From JAJFFW01 sp039187035 (GTDB lineage: Bacteria > Pseudomonadota > Alphaproteobacteria > Caulobacterales > Parvularculaceae), in the NCBI GenBank assembly GCA_039187035.1, contig JBCCZS010000107.1, positions 1 to 10,374 of the forward strand: a stretch of 10,374 nt of DNA. The letters run 5' to 3'. The translations under genes were made by a program, and so were the position numbers. The notes below the pieces were generated by a model. That model saw nothing but the letters and a program-made list of their open reading frames with translations, did not search any database and was not told the DNA's origin. Shown here one piece after another: positions 1 through 6,164 of the stretch. Each line of letters opens with the position of its first letter. Position 1 is the first letter of the stretch.

Positions 1-491
1 GCGGCCGTCAATTGACTTTCCGATCGCCGGAAACTGTCGGCGTCGCTCACGCCGGACACTGAGAAATTCACGGTGACGCCGCCCGAGGCGGGCGACACGG
101 TCCCTGAGCGCCCCGGCGTAAAGACTTCCGGTCCCCGCTCGCCGACGAGATACCGCGCGCCGGGCGCGACCGGGCCGCCGGCCGCGCGCGCGCCGCCGAA
201 CGGCGCGGTGAAAAGGTTCGTGAGCGCGCTTTCCAGCGGTCGGCGCACGAGACTGTCGACGAGGTCCCGGCGCAGCGCGCGGCCGAGCCCTTTCAGCGAT
301 AGCGTTCCGCGTTGCGCAGCGCGCGCCAGGCGCGTTTCGATCGTTGCGGCCGCGTCGGCGAACGCGTCTTCGATCAACGCCGCAGCGGGCGCGATTTCAT
401 TGCGGGCGATGCGGTCGATCTCAGCGCCCGCCGTCTCCAAGCCGCCCGACAGACCGGAGGCGTCGAGCTGTACACGGATATTATCGGTCAT
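1..491 (-). CDS. Phage tail tape measure protein, GTA g11-like (partial, C-terminus off left edge)
   Basis: This is the length-determining scaffold of the tail tube. The reading frame is open from ATG at 491 to the window edge, giving 163 complete codons. The first ~90 residues are Ala/Glu/Arg-rich and look helical (for example AALIEDAFADAAATIETRLA). Residues ~108-125 carry the motif GGPVAPGARYLVGERGPEVF, a hallmark of the C-terminal part of tape measure proteins, and a segment with DADSFRRSE follows just before the edge. That segment normally lies near the C-terminus, so only a short tail of the protein should be missing. The start overlaps the stop of the upstream chaperone gene by 11 bases, indicating coupled translation. 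The protein is very short compared with tape measure proteins of ordinary siphophages, as in RcGTA. Function is inferred from the motif and position. Confidence 0.85.
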   Translation of the reverse strand, partial: MTDNIRVQLDASGLSGGLETAGAEIDRIARNEIAPAAALIEDAFADAAATIETRLARAAQRGTLSLKGLGRALRRDLVDSLVRRPLESALTNLFTAPFGGARAAGGPVAPGARYLVGERGPEVFTPGRSGTVSPASGGVTVNFSVSGVSDADSFRRSESQLTA

Positions 492-708
492 GTTGGTCGT
501 CTTTCATTGCGGGGCGATCGGGAAAGCGCGCGGCGAGCGCGGCGAGATCGCGTCGGTTCAGCGCGGCGGGGCCGGCCTCACGCGCCAGCCAGCGCCATTC
601 GCGCGGCGTCAGCGCCCAAAAGGCCGACGGCGACAGGCCGAGCCGCGTCACCGCGAACACGAACGGGTCGCGCCAACGCGCGTCGAACGATGCCGGGTCA
701 CGCGCCAC
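481..708 (-). CDS. Phage tail assembly chaperone, GTA g10.1-like (TIGR02216/DUF2376 type)
   Basis: This small cytoplasmic protein (75 aa if started at GTG 708) should escort the tape measure protein during tail assembly. The segment LGLSPSAFWALTPREW at residues ~24-39 is characteristic of the short alphaproteobacterial tail chaperone family encoded between gp10 and the tape measure gene. The same frame stays open upstream to 837, but that part is an Arg/Pro/Ser-rich shadow of gp10, and family members begin only about 15-20 residues before this motif. I therefore chose GTG at 708, which overlaps the gp10 stop by 11 bases. No strong Shine-Dalgarno is visible; a G5 run lies just upstream (714-718 on the plus strand as CCCCC). 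The 3' end overlaps the tape measure start by 11 bases. An alternative is production as a frameshift fusion with gp10. Confidence 0.75.
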   Translation of the reverse strand: MARDPASFDARWRDPFVFAVTRLGLSPSAFWALTPREWRWLAREAGPAALNRRDLAALAARFPDRPAMKDDQHDR

Positions 709-997
709 CGGCGCCCCCGTCTTCGAGAGCGGCGAACGCCGCGCCGATCGCGCGGGCCGCGTCGGCGAGATCAAGATCGCTCGCCCGAAGGGTCTCAACC
801 GCAACGCGCGCGCCCCCGCCGGCGATAAGCGTCTCAAGGACGATCAACAAATCCGCCGCACGCGGACGGGCGAGCCGCTCGGACAGCGTCGCGAGGTCGG
901 CGTCGAAGGCCTCTTCCAACGCGGCGAGCGCGCCAAGCGTCACGCGCAAGCGATAGGGCGCGCCGTCGATCGTCACGACCGGGTCGAGGCCGCTCAC
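698..997 (-). CDS. GTA gp10-like protein (tail assembly chaperone family)
   Basis: A 99-residue protein with the typical start of the GTA gp10 family: a short beta segment (VVTIDGAPYRLRVTLGALA, residues ~7-25) followed by helices with ALEEAFDADLATLSERLA, then a variable Ala/Gly-rich C-terminus. The family (Pfam Phage_TAC_11, from memory) is grouped with phage tail assembly chaperones that keep the tape measure protein soluble and help load the tail tube subunit. It lies between the major tail protein gene and the second chaperone, as in RcGTA. The start is a GTG whose GTGA overlaps the stop of the major tail protein gene by 4 bases, so it is probably translated by re-initiation. Gene context and family resemblance agree; the chaperone role is family knowledge. 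Confidence 0.85.
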   Translation of the reverse strand: MSGLDPVVTIDGAPYRLRVTLGALAALEEAFDADLATLSERLARPRAADLLIVLETLIAGGGARVAVETLRASDLDLADAARAIGAAFAALEDGGAGGA

Positions 998-1413
998 GAC
1001 GCGGCCGTAAAGGTCAACGCGCCCGCCGACTGCAGGGCGAGCGCCATCGTCGCCTCGCCGTCATGCTCGCCGGCGTAATCGAGATTGGCGATGGCGAAGG
1101 GGCCTTCAAGCGTGCCGAGACCGGGGACGACGAGCCGCCAATTGCGCGTCTCTTGCGCGAAAAACACCGCACGCACCGTTTCGCCTAGCACGCCGCTGAG
1201 GAACACGCCGGCGCCGGAAACGCTCGCCTGGCGCAGCCCCGCGCCGGCGAGTAACTCCCGCCAACCGCCGGTCGACTGCGCATGCGTGACGTCGACCGGT
1301 TCGGCGTTCAACGACAGGGACGTCGTGCGCATGCCGCCGACCGTCGTGAACGCCTCCGGCGCGCCGGCGTCGCCGATTTTCAAGAGAACGTCTTTACCCG
1401 GATGGGCGGCCAT
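994..1413 (-). CDS. Phage major tail protein, TP901-1 type (GTA g9-like)
   Basis: This is the subunit of the tail tube, 139 aa, close to the ~137 aa usual for GTA major tail proteins. It begins MAAHPGKDVLLKIGD and contains TTSLSLNAEPVDVTHAQSTG around residues 30-49, a typical TP901-1-type tail tube signature (a strand, then NAEPVDVT, then W-R-ELL). The second half is mostly beta strand. A perfect AGGAGG Shine-Dalgarno at 1420-1425 sits 6 bases before the ATG and overlaps the stop codon of the upstream DUF3168 gene, fitting a protein needed in many copies. The 3' end overlaps gp10 by 4 bases. Confidence 0.9.
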   Translation of the reverse strand: MAAHPGKDVLLKIGDAGAPEAFTTVGGMRTTSLSLNAEPVDVTHAQSTGGWRELLAGAGLRQASVSGAGVFLSGVLGETVRAVFFAQETRNWRLVVPGLGTLEGPFAIANLDYAGEHDGEATMALALQSAGALTFTAAS

Positions 1414-1419
1414 GGCGAT

Positions 1420-1425
1420 CCTCCT
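1420..1425 (-). promoter_or_regulatory. Strong Shine-Dalgarno for the major tail protein
   Basis: On the minus strand AGGAGG lies 6 bases before the ATG at 1413. It overlaps the TAG stop of the upstream gene (1424-1426). It is the best ribosome binding site in the tail part of the operon and supports the chosen start. Confidence 0.8.
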
Positions 1426-1846
1426 AGCTGCCGGTCCCGGCCGGCGTTGTGACGGCGCGGTAGCGCGCGACGCCCTGGTAGACGCCGGTCTCGGCGCGCG
1501 GAAAAATGTCGGAAAAGACGAAGCGGCACGCGACGAGCGCCGCGCCGTCGAGGGTCAGCGCCGCGTCGTGCAACACGTCGTAGGCGGCGTTGAGAACGGC
1601 TTTGACTTCTCGCCGGCCTTCGTGGCGCGAATAGGTCTGCAGCCGCAATTCATGTTCAAGCCCCCCGTCGACGCCCGGCCAGTCTTTGACCCGCGCCTCC
1701 CCGAGGATGACGTAAGGATAAGCGACGTCGCGCGGCGGCGCGTCGTAGAGCCGCGGCGGATCGCCAATCAACGCCGCGAACGCTGCATCAGCGAGAAGCG
1801 CATCGTACACGGCCTTTTGCAGGGAGAACGCGACGTCGGCGCTCAT
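1424..1846 (-). CDS. DUF3168 family tail terminator protein (GTA g8-like)
   Basis: A 140-residue protein that probably forms the ring ending the tail tube and docking it to the head. It shows the DUF3168 pattern: N-terminal helix with LQKAVYDALLADAAFAALIG (residues ~9-28), then RLYDAPPRDVAYPYVILGEA (~32-51), a strand pair around HELRLQTYSRHEG, a helix (AVLNAAYDVLH), and a final strand pair. The usual family length is about 135-140 aa. It starts at ATG 1846 within an ATGA overlap with the upstream head closure gene, and its stop sits inside the Shine-Dalgarno of the major tail gene. The family assignment is clear; the tail terminator role comes from family and RcGTA knowledge. Confidence 0.88.
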   Translation of the reverse strand: MSADVAFSLQKAVYDALLADAAFAALIGDPPRLYDAPPRDVAYPYVILGEARVKDWPGVDGGLEHELRLQTYSRHEGRREVKAVLNAAYDVLHDAALTLDGAALVACRFVFSDIFPRAETGVYQGVARYRAVTTPAGTGS

Positions 1847-2169
1847 GCGCCGGCTCCCGCGTCCGTCGCTTCTTCGGCGGTGACGAGCGCCGTGCGCCCG
1901 TCCTCACTCTCTATGGATACGACGTCATAGGTCTCCGCGCCGAAGCGCACGCGATCGCCGATCGACACCGCGGCGCGTTCGCGCAACGTGACGGCGACGC
2001 GTTTGAGGCGCCGACGCCGATCGCCGAGAAAGTCCGGCGTCGAGGCGAGGCGCTCGACCTGCGCCCATTCGCTCGCGACCGGCGTCCACACAAGGCTCGC
2101 GCCCCCGCCGGCTTCAGGCGTTCGCCCGGCCTGCAGGATCTCGACGCGCCAGCGCCGCGCCCCGATCAC
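1843..2169 (-). CDS. Phage head closure / head-tail adaptor protein (GTA g7-like)
   Basis: A 108-residue, mostly beta protein of the SPP1 gp16-like head-tail joining family, expected to seal the connector after DNA packaging and link it to the tail. Visible features are the N-terminal strand WRVEILQ, the segment VWTPVASEWAQVER (~27-40), and the C-terminal barrel with SIGDRVRFGAETYDVVSIES (~69-88), which is typical of this family. It has a 4-base ATGA overlap with the connector gene upstream and another with the DUF3168 gene downstream. The Ala/Gly-rich last residues are not conserved in kind. Assignment rests on fold-like sequence pattern plus exact position in the GTA order. Confidence 0.85.
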   Translation of the reverse strand: MIGARRWRVEILQAGRTPEAGGGASLVWTPVASEWAQVERLASTPDFLGDRRRRLKRVAVTLRERAAVSIGDRVRFGAETYDVVSIESEDGRTALVTAEEATDAGAGA

Positions 2170-2723
2170 AGCCGCACCTGCCGGTAGGGCGCGAGGAGTG
2201 CGTCGACCGCCTGCGGCGTCACGGTGAGACGGTCCGTGTGCGCCGCCTCGCGGTGTTCGTAATAGTGCGCCGTCAGAAGGCGGATTGCTTGGAGAACGTC
2301 GTCAGGGACGGCCGCGGCGCTCGCCCAGCCGACGACAAAATCAATCTGCACCCCGCCGATAAGGATCGCCGGGGCGGGCCACACGCCGCGCGGCGCAAAG
2401 CGCGCAAAATGGCCGGTTTGCGTCTCATACGCCTCGGCGGCCAGCGTTTGCGCCCCGCCGACGGCCTCGACGCTCACCGCCAGAACGCTAGCGACCGGCG
2501 ATAAAGGCAAACGGATCGGGCCGGCCGGCTGACCGTCGAGCGTCAGACGCCAGGTTTGCGTCATGACGCCGAGCCCGGCGCGCGCTTCGACGGTGCGGCG
2601 CGCGGCGGAGAGGTAACTCGTGATGAGCGTGTCTTCATCCGTATGCGTAACGCGAAGATGCGCCTTGACGGCGTCTAGCGTTAAAGGCTCGCCCGCGGGC
2701 GGGGCGATCAAAGTCAGCGACAT
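2166..2723 (-). CDS. Head-tail connector protein (gp6-like / phiE125 gp8 type, GTA g6-like)
   Basis: A 185-residue connector that should bind below the portal as a ring. The N-terminal half has the recognisable helix LTLDAVKAHLRVTHTDEDTL (residues ~14-33), followed by ITSYLSAARRTVEARAG; both are typical of phage connector proteins of the HK97 gp6 / phiE125 gp8 families. The C-terminal half has a beta segment and a helix ending HYYEHREA, then VDALLAPYRQVRL, a common C-terminal signature. ATG 2723 is preceded by GAGG about 9 bases upstream on the minus strand. A 103-bp gap with a strong hairpin separates it from the capsid gene, the largest gap inside the operon. Confidence 0.88.
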   Translation of the reverse strand: MSLTLIAPPAGEPLTLDAVKAHLRVTHTDEDTLITSYLSAARRTVEARAGLGVMTQTWRLTLDGQPAGPIRLPLSPVASVLAVSVEAVGGAQTLAAEAYETQTGHFARFAPRGVWPAPAILIGGVQIDFVVGWASAAAVPDDVLQAIRLLTAHYYEHREAAHTDRLTVTPQAVDALLAPYRQVRL

Positions 2724-2763
2724 GGCGTGCGCCTCGTCTTGGGGTTGCTTCTGCGAAGTCGGG

Positions 2764-2813
2764 GTCGCCCGCCGCGCCGGCGACGGGGGAGCGCGTGCGG
2801 CGGGGCGGGCGAC
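2764..2813 (-). other. Intercistronic inverted repeat between capsid and connector genes
   Basis: Arms at 2764-2778 and 2799-2813 match as inverted repeats at 14 of 15 positions (GTCGCCCGCCGCGCC against GGCGGGGCGGGCGAC), separated by 20 bases. The RNA of either strand could form a very stable hairpin. No T-run follows on the minus strand, so a classical intrinsic terminator is unlikely. A processing or stability hairpin protecting the 3' end of the capsid message, or partial attenuation, is possible. The base composition raises the chance of coincidental pairing, but a 15-bp match is long. Confidence 0.55.
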
Positions 2814-2826
2814 GAGCGGACGGCGA

Positions 2827-4074
2827 TTAAGTCTCTGAGAACTTCAGGAACTTGATCGCGTCCGCGTCCTGAACGCCGCCGCCGACGCGCTTGGTCGTGT
2901 AGAACAAGACGTAGGGTTTGGCCGAGTACGGATCACGCAAGACGCGCACGCCGACGCGGTCGACGATGAGGTAACCCCGCGCAAAGTCACCGAATGCGAT
3001 GGAGAGCGAGTCGGCGGCGATCGCCGGCATGTCTTCCGCTTCGGTGATCGGGAAGCCGAGGAGGCTCGCCTCCGCGCCCGCTTCCGGCGCCGGCTGCCAG
3101 AGATACCGGTCGTCCTTGTCTTTAAACTTGCGCAGACGCGAGACCGTCGACCGGTTCATCACAAACCGTGCGTTCGCGCGGTAAGTCTGCTTCGGCGCGT
3201 AAATAAGGTCGAAGAGGACGTCGACCGGGTTCGTCGCCGCGAAGTCGCCGGCCGCGCCCGTAGCGATGTAGCCGATCTCTCCGAAACCTTGCGTGCCGTC
3301 GGCTTGCGACGTCGTGCGCAAAAAGCCTTTGGGCTTTGCCGTTCCGTCGCCGTCGACGAAGGCGGCGGTTTCCTGCGCGGCGAATTCGGCCTGCACTTCG
3401 TCCGCGAGCCATTGCTCGACGTCGACGATCGCGTCGTCCAAAAGCGCCTGGCTCGCCGCCGGCATCGCGTAGAGCTCCGCTGTCGGAATGTCGACGCCGG
3501 CGAGCGTCGAGACGTCCGTTTGCGGACGGGCGGCCGTCTCCGCCGCCCAGCCGGCGGCAAGCTCGCCTTTAGAGACGGGCTTGCGGAACGTCGTCGACCC
3601 GATTTCGCGAACCGTCGCGATTTGGCGGATCGGCGAGATTGATTTAACCGCGGCGGCGATCATGCGTTCGGTGTCGATGGGCGCGAGATAGCCGCCCTCC
3701 GGGCCCGTCGTCGTCGAGGCCGAGGCGACCGACTTTTCTTCCAACGCGTGGAGGGCGCCGGCGTCGCCGGCGCGCATATAGCGCGCGAAGGCGGCTTTGC
3801 GTTCGTCCGGAGCGCGGGTCGGCGCGCCGTCGAGACCCGGCCGGCGCGCGGCGAGCGCCATGCGGTCCATAGCCGATTTTTGTTCGGTCAACGCCGCATC
3901 GATCCGATCGACTTTCTCGGCGAGGAGGACGTCGCCGCGGCCGGTTTCCAGCGCCGCGATACGGGCGTCGTTCGCCTCTTTGAATTGCTCGAACGCGCCG
4001 AGGAAATCGCGCATGGCGCTGCGGATTTCCGACGGGGCGGCGCCGGCGGATTTGGTTTCAGGGGTGCGCGTCAT
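2827..4074 (-). CDS. HK97-fold phage major capsid protein (GTA g5-like)
   Basis: This is the shell protein of the particle, 415 aa before maturation. Residues ~1-75 form a helical, coiled-coil-like delta/scaffold domain (FLGAFEQFKEANDARIAALE). A linker around residues 105-125 (EEKSVASASTTTGPEGGYLA) is the likely site of cleavage by the prohead protease. The mature part has the HK97 hallmarks: GGYLAPIDTERMI, SISPIRQIATVREI, a helix with QALLDDAIVDVEQWLADEV, FVDGDGTAKPKGFL, FVMNRSTVSRLRKFKD and the C-terminal DPYSAKPYVLFYTTKRVGGG. The start is supported by an AAAGGAG Shine-Dalgarno (4085-4091) 10 bases upstream. It lies directly after the protease gene with a 40-bp gap and before the connector gene. 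Confidence 0.95.
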   Translation of the reverse strand: MTRTPETKSAGAAPSEIRSAMRDFLGAFEQFKEANDARIAALETGRGDVLLAEKVDRIDAALTEQKSAMDRMALAARRPGLDGAPTRAPDERKAAFARYMRAGDAGALHALEEKSVASASTTTGPEGGYLAPIDTERMIAAAVKSISPIRQIATVREIGSTTFRKPVSKGELAAGWAAETAARPQTDVSTLAGVDIPTAELYAMPAASQALLDDAIVDVEQWLADEVQAEFAAQETAAFVDGDGTAKPKGFLRTTSQADGTQGFGEIGYIATGAAGDFAATNPVDVLFDLIYAPKQTYRANARFVMNRSTVSRLRKFKDKDDRYLWQPAPEAGAEASLLGFPITEAEDMPAIAADSLSIAFGDFARGYLIVDRVGVRVLRDPYSAKPYVLFYTTKRVGGGVQDADAIKFLKFSET

Positions 4075-4084
4075 GGGGCGGGAT

Positions 4085-4091
4085 CTCCTTT
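4085..4091 (-). promoter_or_regulatory. Strong Shine-Dalgarno for the major capsid protein
   Basis: On the minus strand AAAGGAG lies 10 bases before the ATG at 4074, in the short gap after the protease stop. Its strength fits the high capsid copy number and decides the start. Confidence 0.75.
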
Positions 4092-4114
4092 GCGTTTGAC
4101 GGGCGGGTCGGTCT

Positions 4115-4675
4115 TTAGGCGGATAAAACGGATGCGGCGGCGCGAACGGCGGCGCTGAAAGCCGCTTCGTCGGGCGCGTTAGGCGCGAGGGGGGACATGT
4201 CGGGCGGCGCGGCGAACGGGCGGCGCGGCTTGGGCGGGCCGAGGCGCGTGATCCGCGCGCCGGGCGCCATTGGGAACGTAACGACGGAGATCTCCCATAG
4301 GTCGGCCGCCAAGATGCGCCGGCCGCCGGGCCGGGGCGTCGACTTCACCGTCTGGAACCCGATCGACAGACCGTCGATGGCGCCGCCGTCGATCAGCGCG
4401 TACACCTCGCGCGCCCGATCCGACGACAGAATGATCTCGCCGCTGACGAACAGGCCGCGGGCGTCCTCAATAAGAGAGATCCATCGGCCGATCGGCGTCT
4501 TCGCGTCGTGCTGATAGAGCATCTTCACCGATCGTCCGGCCCGCGCGGCGCGCAACCCCGCCGCGAAGGCGCCGCGCGCGACGACGTCGCCGTTCTCGTC
4601 GGGCGCCTCGAAGATCGAGGCGTAGCCCTCAAGCCGCGCGACAAAGGCGGGGGCGTCTTGATTGTCGATGATCAT
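4115..4675 (-). CDS. HK97 family prohead protease (GTA g4-like)
   Basis: A serine protease that removes the N-terminal scaffold domain of the capsid protein during head maturation, 186 aa, normal for the family. Visible motifs are GYASIFEAPDENGDVVARGA (residues ~17-36), LYQHDAKTPIGRW (~53-65) with the catalytic His56, GLSIGFQ (~102-108) with the nucleophile Ser104, and DLWEISVVTFPM (~125-136) with Glu128. All catalytic residues expected for this family are present, so the enzyme looks active. The C-terminal ~40 residues are a Pro/Ala-rich tail ending in a helix. Its ATGA start overlaps the preceding small gene by 4 bases. The substrate should be the capsid protein encoded directly downstream. 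Confidence 0.95.
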   Translation of the reverse strand: MIIDNQDAPAFVARLEGYASIFEAPDENGDVVARGAFAAGLRAARAGRSVKMLYQHDAKTPIGRWISLIEDARGLFVSGEIILSSDRAREVYALIDGGAIDGLSIGFQTVKSTPRPGGRRILAADLWEISVVTFPMAPGARITRLGPPKPRRPFAAPPDMSPLAPNAPDEAAFSAAVRAAASVLSA

Positions 4676-4959
4676 TGGTCGGTCTCCCGTTCGGGGCGGT
4701 CTTTGCTTAATTTGCGATCGATACGGACGAGATCGGCGCGCACGGCGTCCAGCGTCGCTTCGAGCCTGGCTGTGCGCTCCAGAAGCGCCTCACTCGCTTG
4801 CGCCTGGCGTTCCAGTTGCGTGAGGCGTTCGGCGGCGGCGCCCGTCCACACGAGCGCGAGCGCGGTCTGCGCCAGGAACGCCGCGCCGACGACGACGGAA
4901 ATACGAAGCTCGCCGACGCCGGCGCCCCGCGGGTCGGGATGGTGGTCGACGGCGGTCAC
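4672..4959 (-). CDS. Small membrane/coiled-coil protein at the GTA g3.5 position
   Basis: A 95-residue protein of unknown function in the slot between portal and protease where RcGTA-type clusters carry the short g3.5 gene. After a ~17-residue polar N-terminus there is a hydrophobic segment (ISVVVGAAFLAQTALALVWT, residues ~20-39) long enough to span a membrane. A heptad-like amphipathic helix (RLTQLERQAQASEALLERTA, ~45-64, continuing to ~85) follows, with a charged tail. The start is GTG 4959 in a GTGA overlap with the portal stop; the end overlaps the protease start by 4 bases. The double coupling and intact frame argue that it is a real gene. A role in anchoring the head at the membrane is only a guess. 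Confidence 0.75.
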   Translation of the reverse strand: MTAVDHHPDPRGAGVGELRISVVVGAAFLAQTALALVWTGAAAERLTQLERQAQASEALLERTARLEATLDAVRADLVRIDRKLSKDRPERETDQ

Positions 4960-6137
4960 GAGGCGGCCTCACCCTCGCCTGCCGGCGCGAAACCGAGGGC
5001 CTCGCGCTTTTCGTCCGTTGTCAGAAAGTCGGCGGCTGCGATCCGCACCCACCGCGCGTCGCGCTCCCCGGCGAGCGCGTCAAGATCGCCCGCCTCACAG
5101 ACGATCCGGACGCCGTCGAATTGCGGCGACAGCCAGGCGGAAAGCGCAGCGGCCGTTTTTTTGACGAGCGGCAAAACGGTCTGGCGCCAAAATGCGAGGT
5201 TCGCCTCACGATAATTGGCGTAGGTATTGTCGCCGGGGATGCCCAACAGCATCGGCGGCACGCCGAACGCGAGCGCGATTTCCCGCGCCGCGGCGTTCTT
5301 GGCCCCGACGAAGTCCATTTCCGCCGGCGTCATCGACATCGACTTCCAGTCAAGACCGCCGTCGAGCAGAAGCGGCCGGCCGGCGTTTTCGGTTCCGGCG
5401 TAGGCGGTCTCCAACTCCGTCTTGAGGCGGGAGAACTGATCGGCGGAGAGATTTTCCGCGCCGTCCGGACCTTTGTAGACAAGCGCGCCCGAGGGCCTTG
5501 CGGCGTTGTCCAGAAGCGCTTTGTTCCACGCCGTCGAGGCGTTGTGGACGTCGACGGCGGTCGCCGCCGCCTCAAGCGGGGCGTGGCCGTAATGATCGTT
5601 CGTCGGATGAAAAAGCTTGAGATGAAGGATCGGCGAGAACCCGTCGGACATTGGGAAGACGACCGATCGCCCGTTGACGGCGTATTCGTACGCGTCGGGC
5701 CGCCCGTGCGCGCCGAGCCGGATTTTCATCCGATCCGGCCGCAAGATATGAAGCTCGCGCACCGCGCCGTCGAGCGCGACCGCTTCGACATACGCGTTCC
5801 CGGCGGTTTGAAGGAAGCCGTAGAACCGTTCGAGCAACGCCGCGCCGGGCTCGTCCGGATTGGGCTGCGCGAGGAGCGCGACGAGCGGATGGTCCGACAA
5901 GGCGACGCCGTTTTCAACGACCCGCAACGGCGCCGACGCGGCCGCTTCCGCGATCATCCGGATACAGCGGTTGACGACCACGTTGCGTTCAAAGCCGGCG
6001 GCCGCCAGAGACGCGTAGTTGCGCGGCGTCCAAACGGCGCGGCCGGGATGCGCTAGGGCGATCAATTGGTGCGTCGCGCTGCGTTTGACTTCCGGCGCCG
6101 TGAAACGGGCGCGCAAGCGATCGAAAAAATCGGCCAT
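4956..6137 (-). CDS. HK97 family phage portal protein (GTA g3-like)
   Basis: This protein forms the dodecameric ring through which DNA enters the head, 393 aa. Family motifs in order: NVVVNRCIRMIAEAAASAPL near residues 50-70, HPLVALLAQPNPDEPG (~84-99), WNKALLDNAARPSGALVYKG near 205-225, DWKSMSMTPAEMDFVGAKN near 260-280, and the strongly conserved IALAFGVPPMLLGIPGDNTY near 283-302 followed by NYREANLAFWRQTVLP. A GTG at 6149 is in frame, but ATG 6137 is preferred because AGGTGA lies 8 bases before it and the upstream GTG falls within that Shine-Dalgarno. The large terminase stop is about 27 bases upstream; the 3' end overlaps the next gene by 4 bases. Confidence 0.95.
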   Translation of the reverse strand: MADFFDRLRARFTAPEVKRSATHQLIALAHPGRAVWTPRNYASLAAAGFERNVVVNRCIRMIAEAAASAPLRVVENGVALSDHPLVALLAQPNPDEPGAALLERFYGFLQTAGNAYVEAVALDGAVRELHILRPDRMKIRLGAHGRPDAYEYAVNGRSVVFPMSDGFSPILHLKLFHPTNDHYGHAPLEAAATAVDVHNASTAWNKALLDNAARPSGALVYKGPDGAENLSADQFSRLKTELETAYAGTENAGRPLLLDGGLDWKSMSMTPAEMDFVGAKNAAAREIALAFGVPPMLLGIPGDNTYANYREANLAFWRQTVLPLVKKTAAALSAWLSPQFDGVRIVCEAGDLDALAGERDARWVRIAAADFLTTDEKREALGFAPAGEGEAAS

Positions 6138-6164
6138 CGGTCGGGTCACCTCGTTAAAGACGCG

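Noticed and set aside
73..828. Plus-strand open frames over the tail chaperone and tape measure genes
   Set aside because: They are antisense to genes that fit the GTA order and motifs, and their composition is Arg/Pro/Ser-rich.
5121..6056. Long plus-strand open frame (311 codons) opposite the portal gene
   Set aside because: It is fully antisense to a clearly identified portal gene, is Arg/Val/Gly-rich, and shows no family motif. GC-rich genes commonly leave such open antisense frames.
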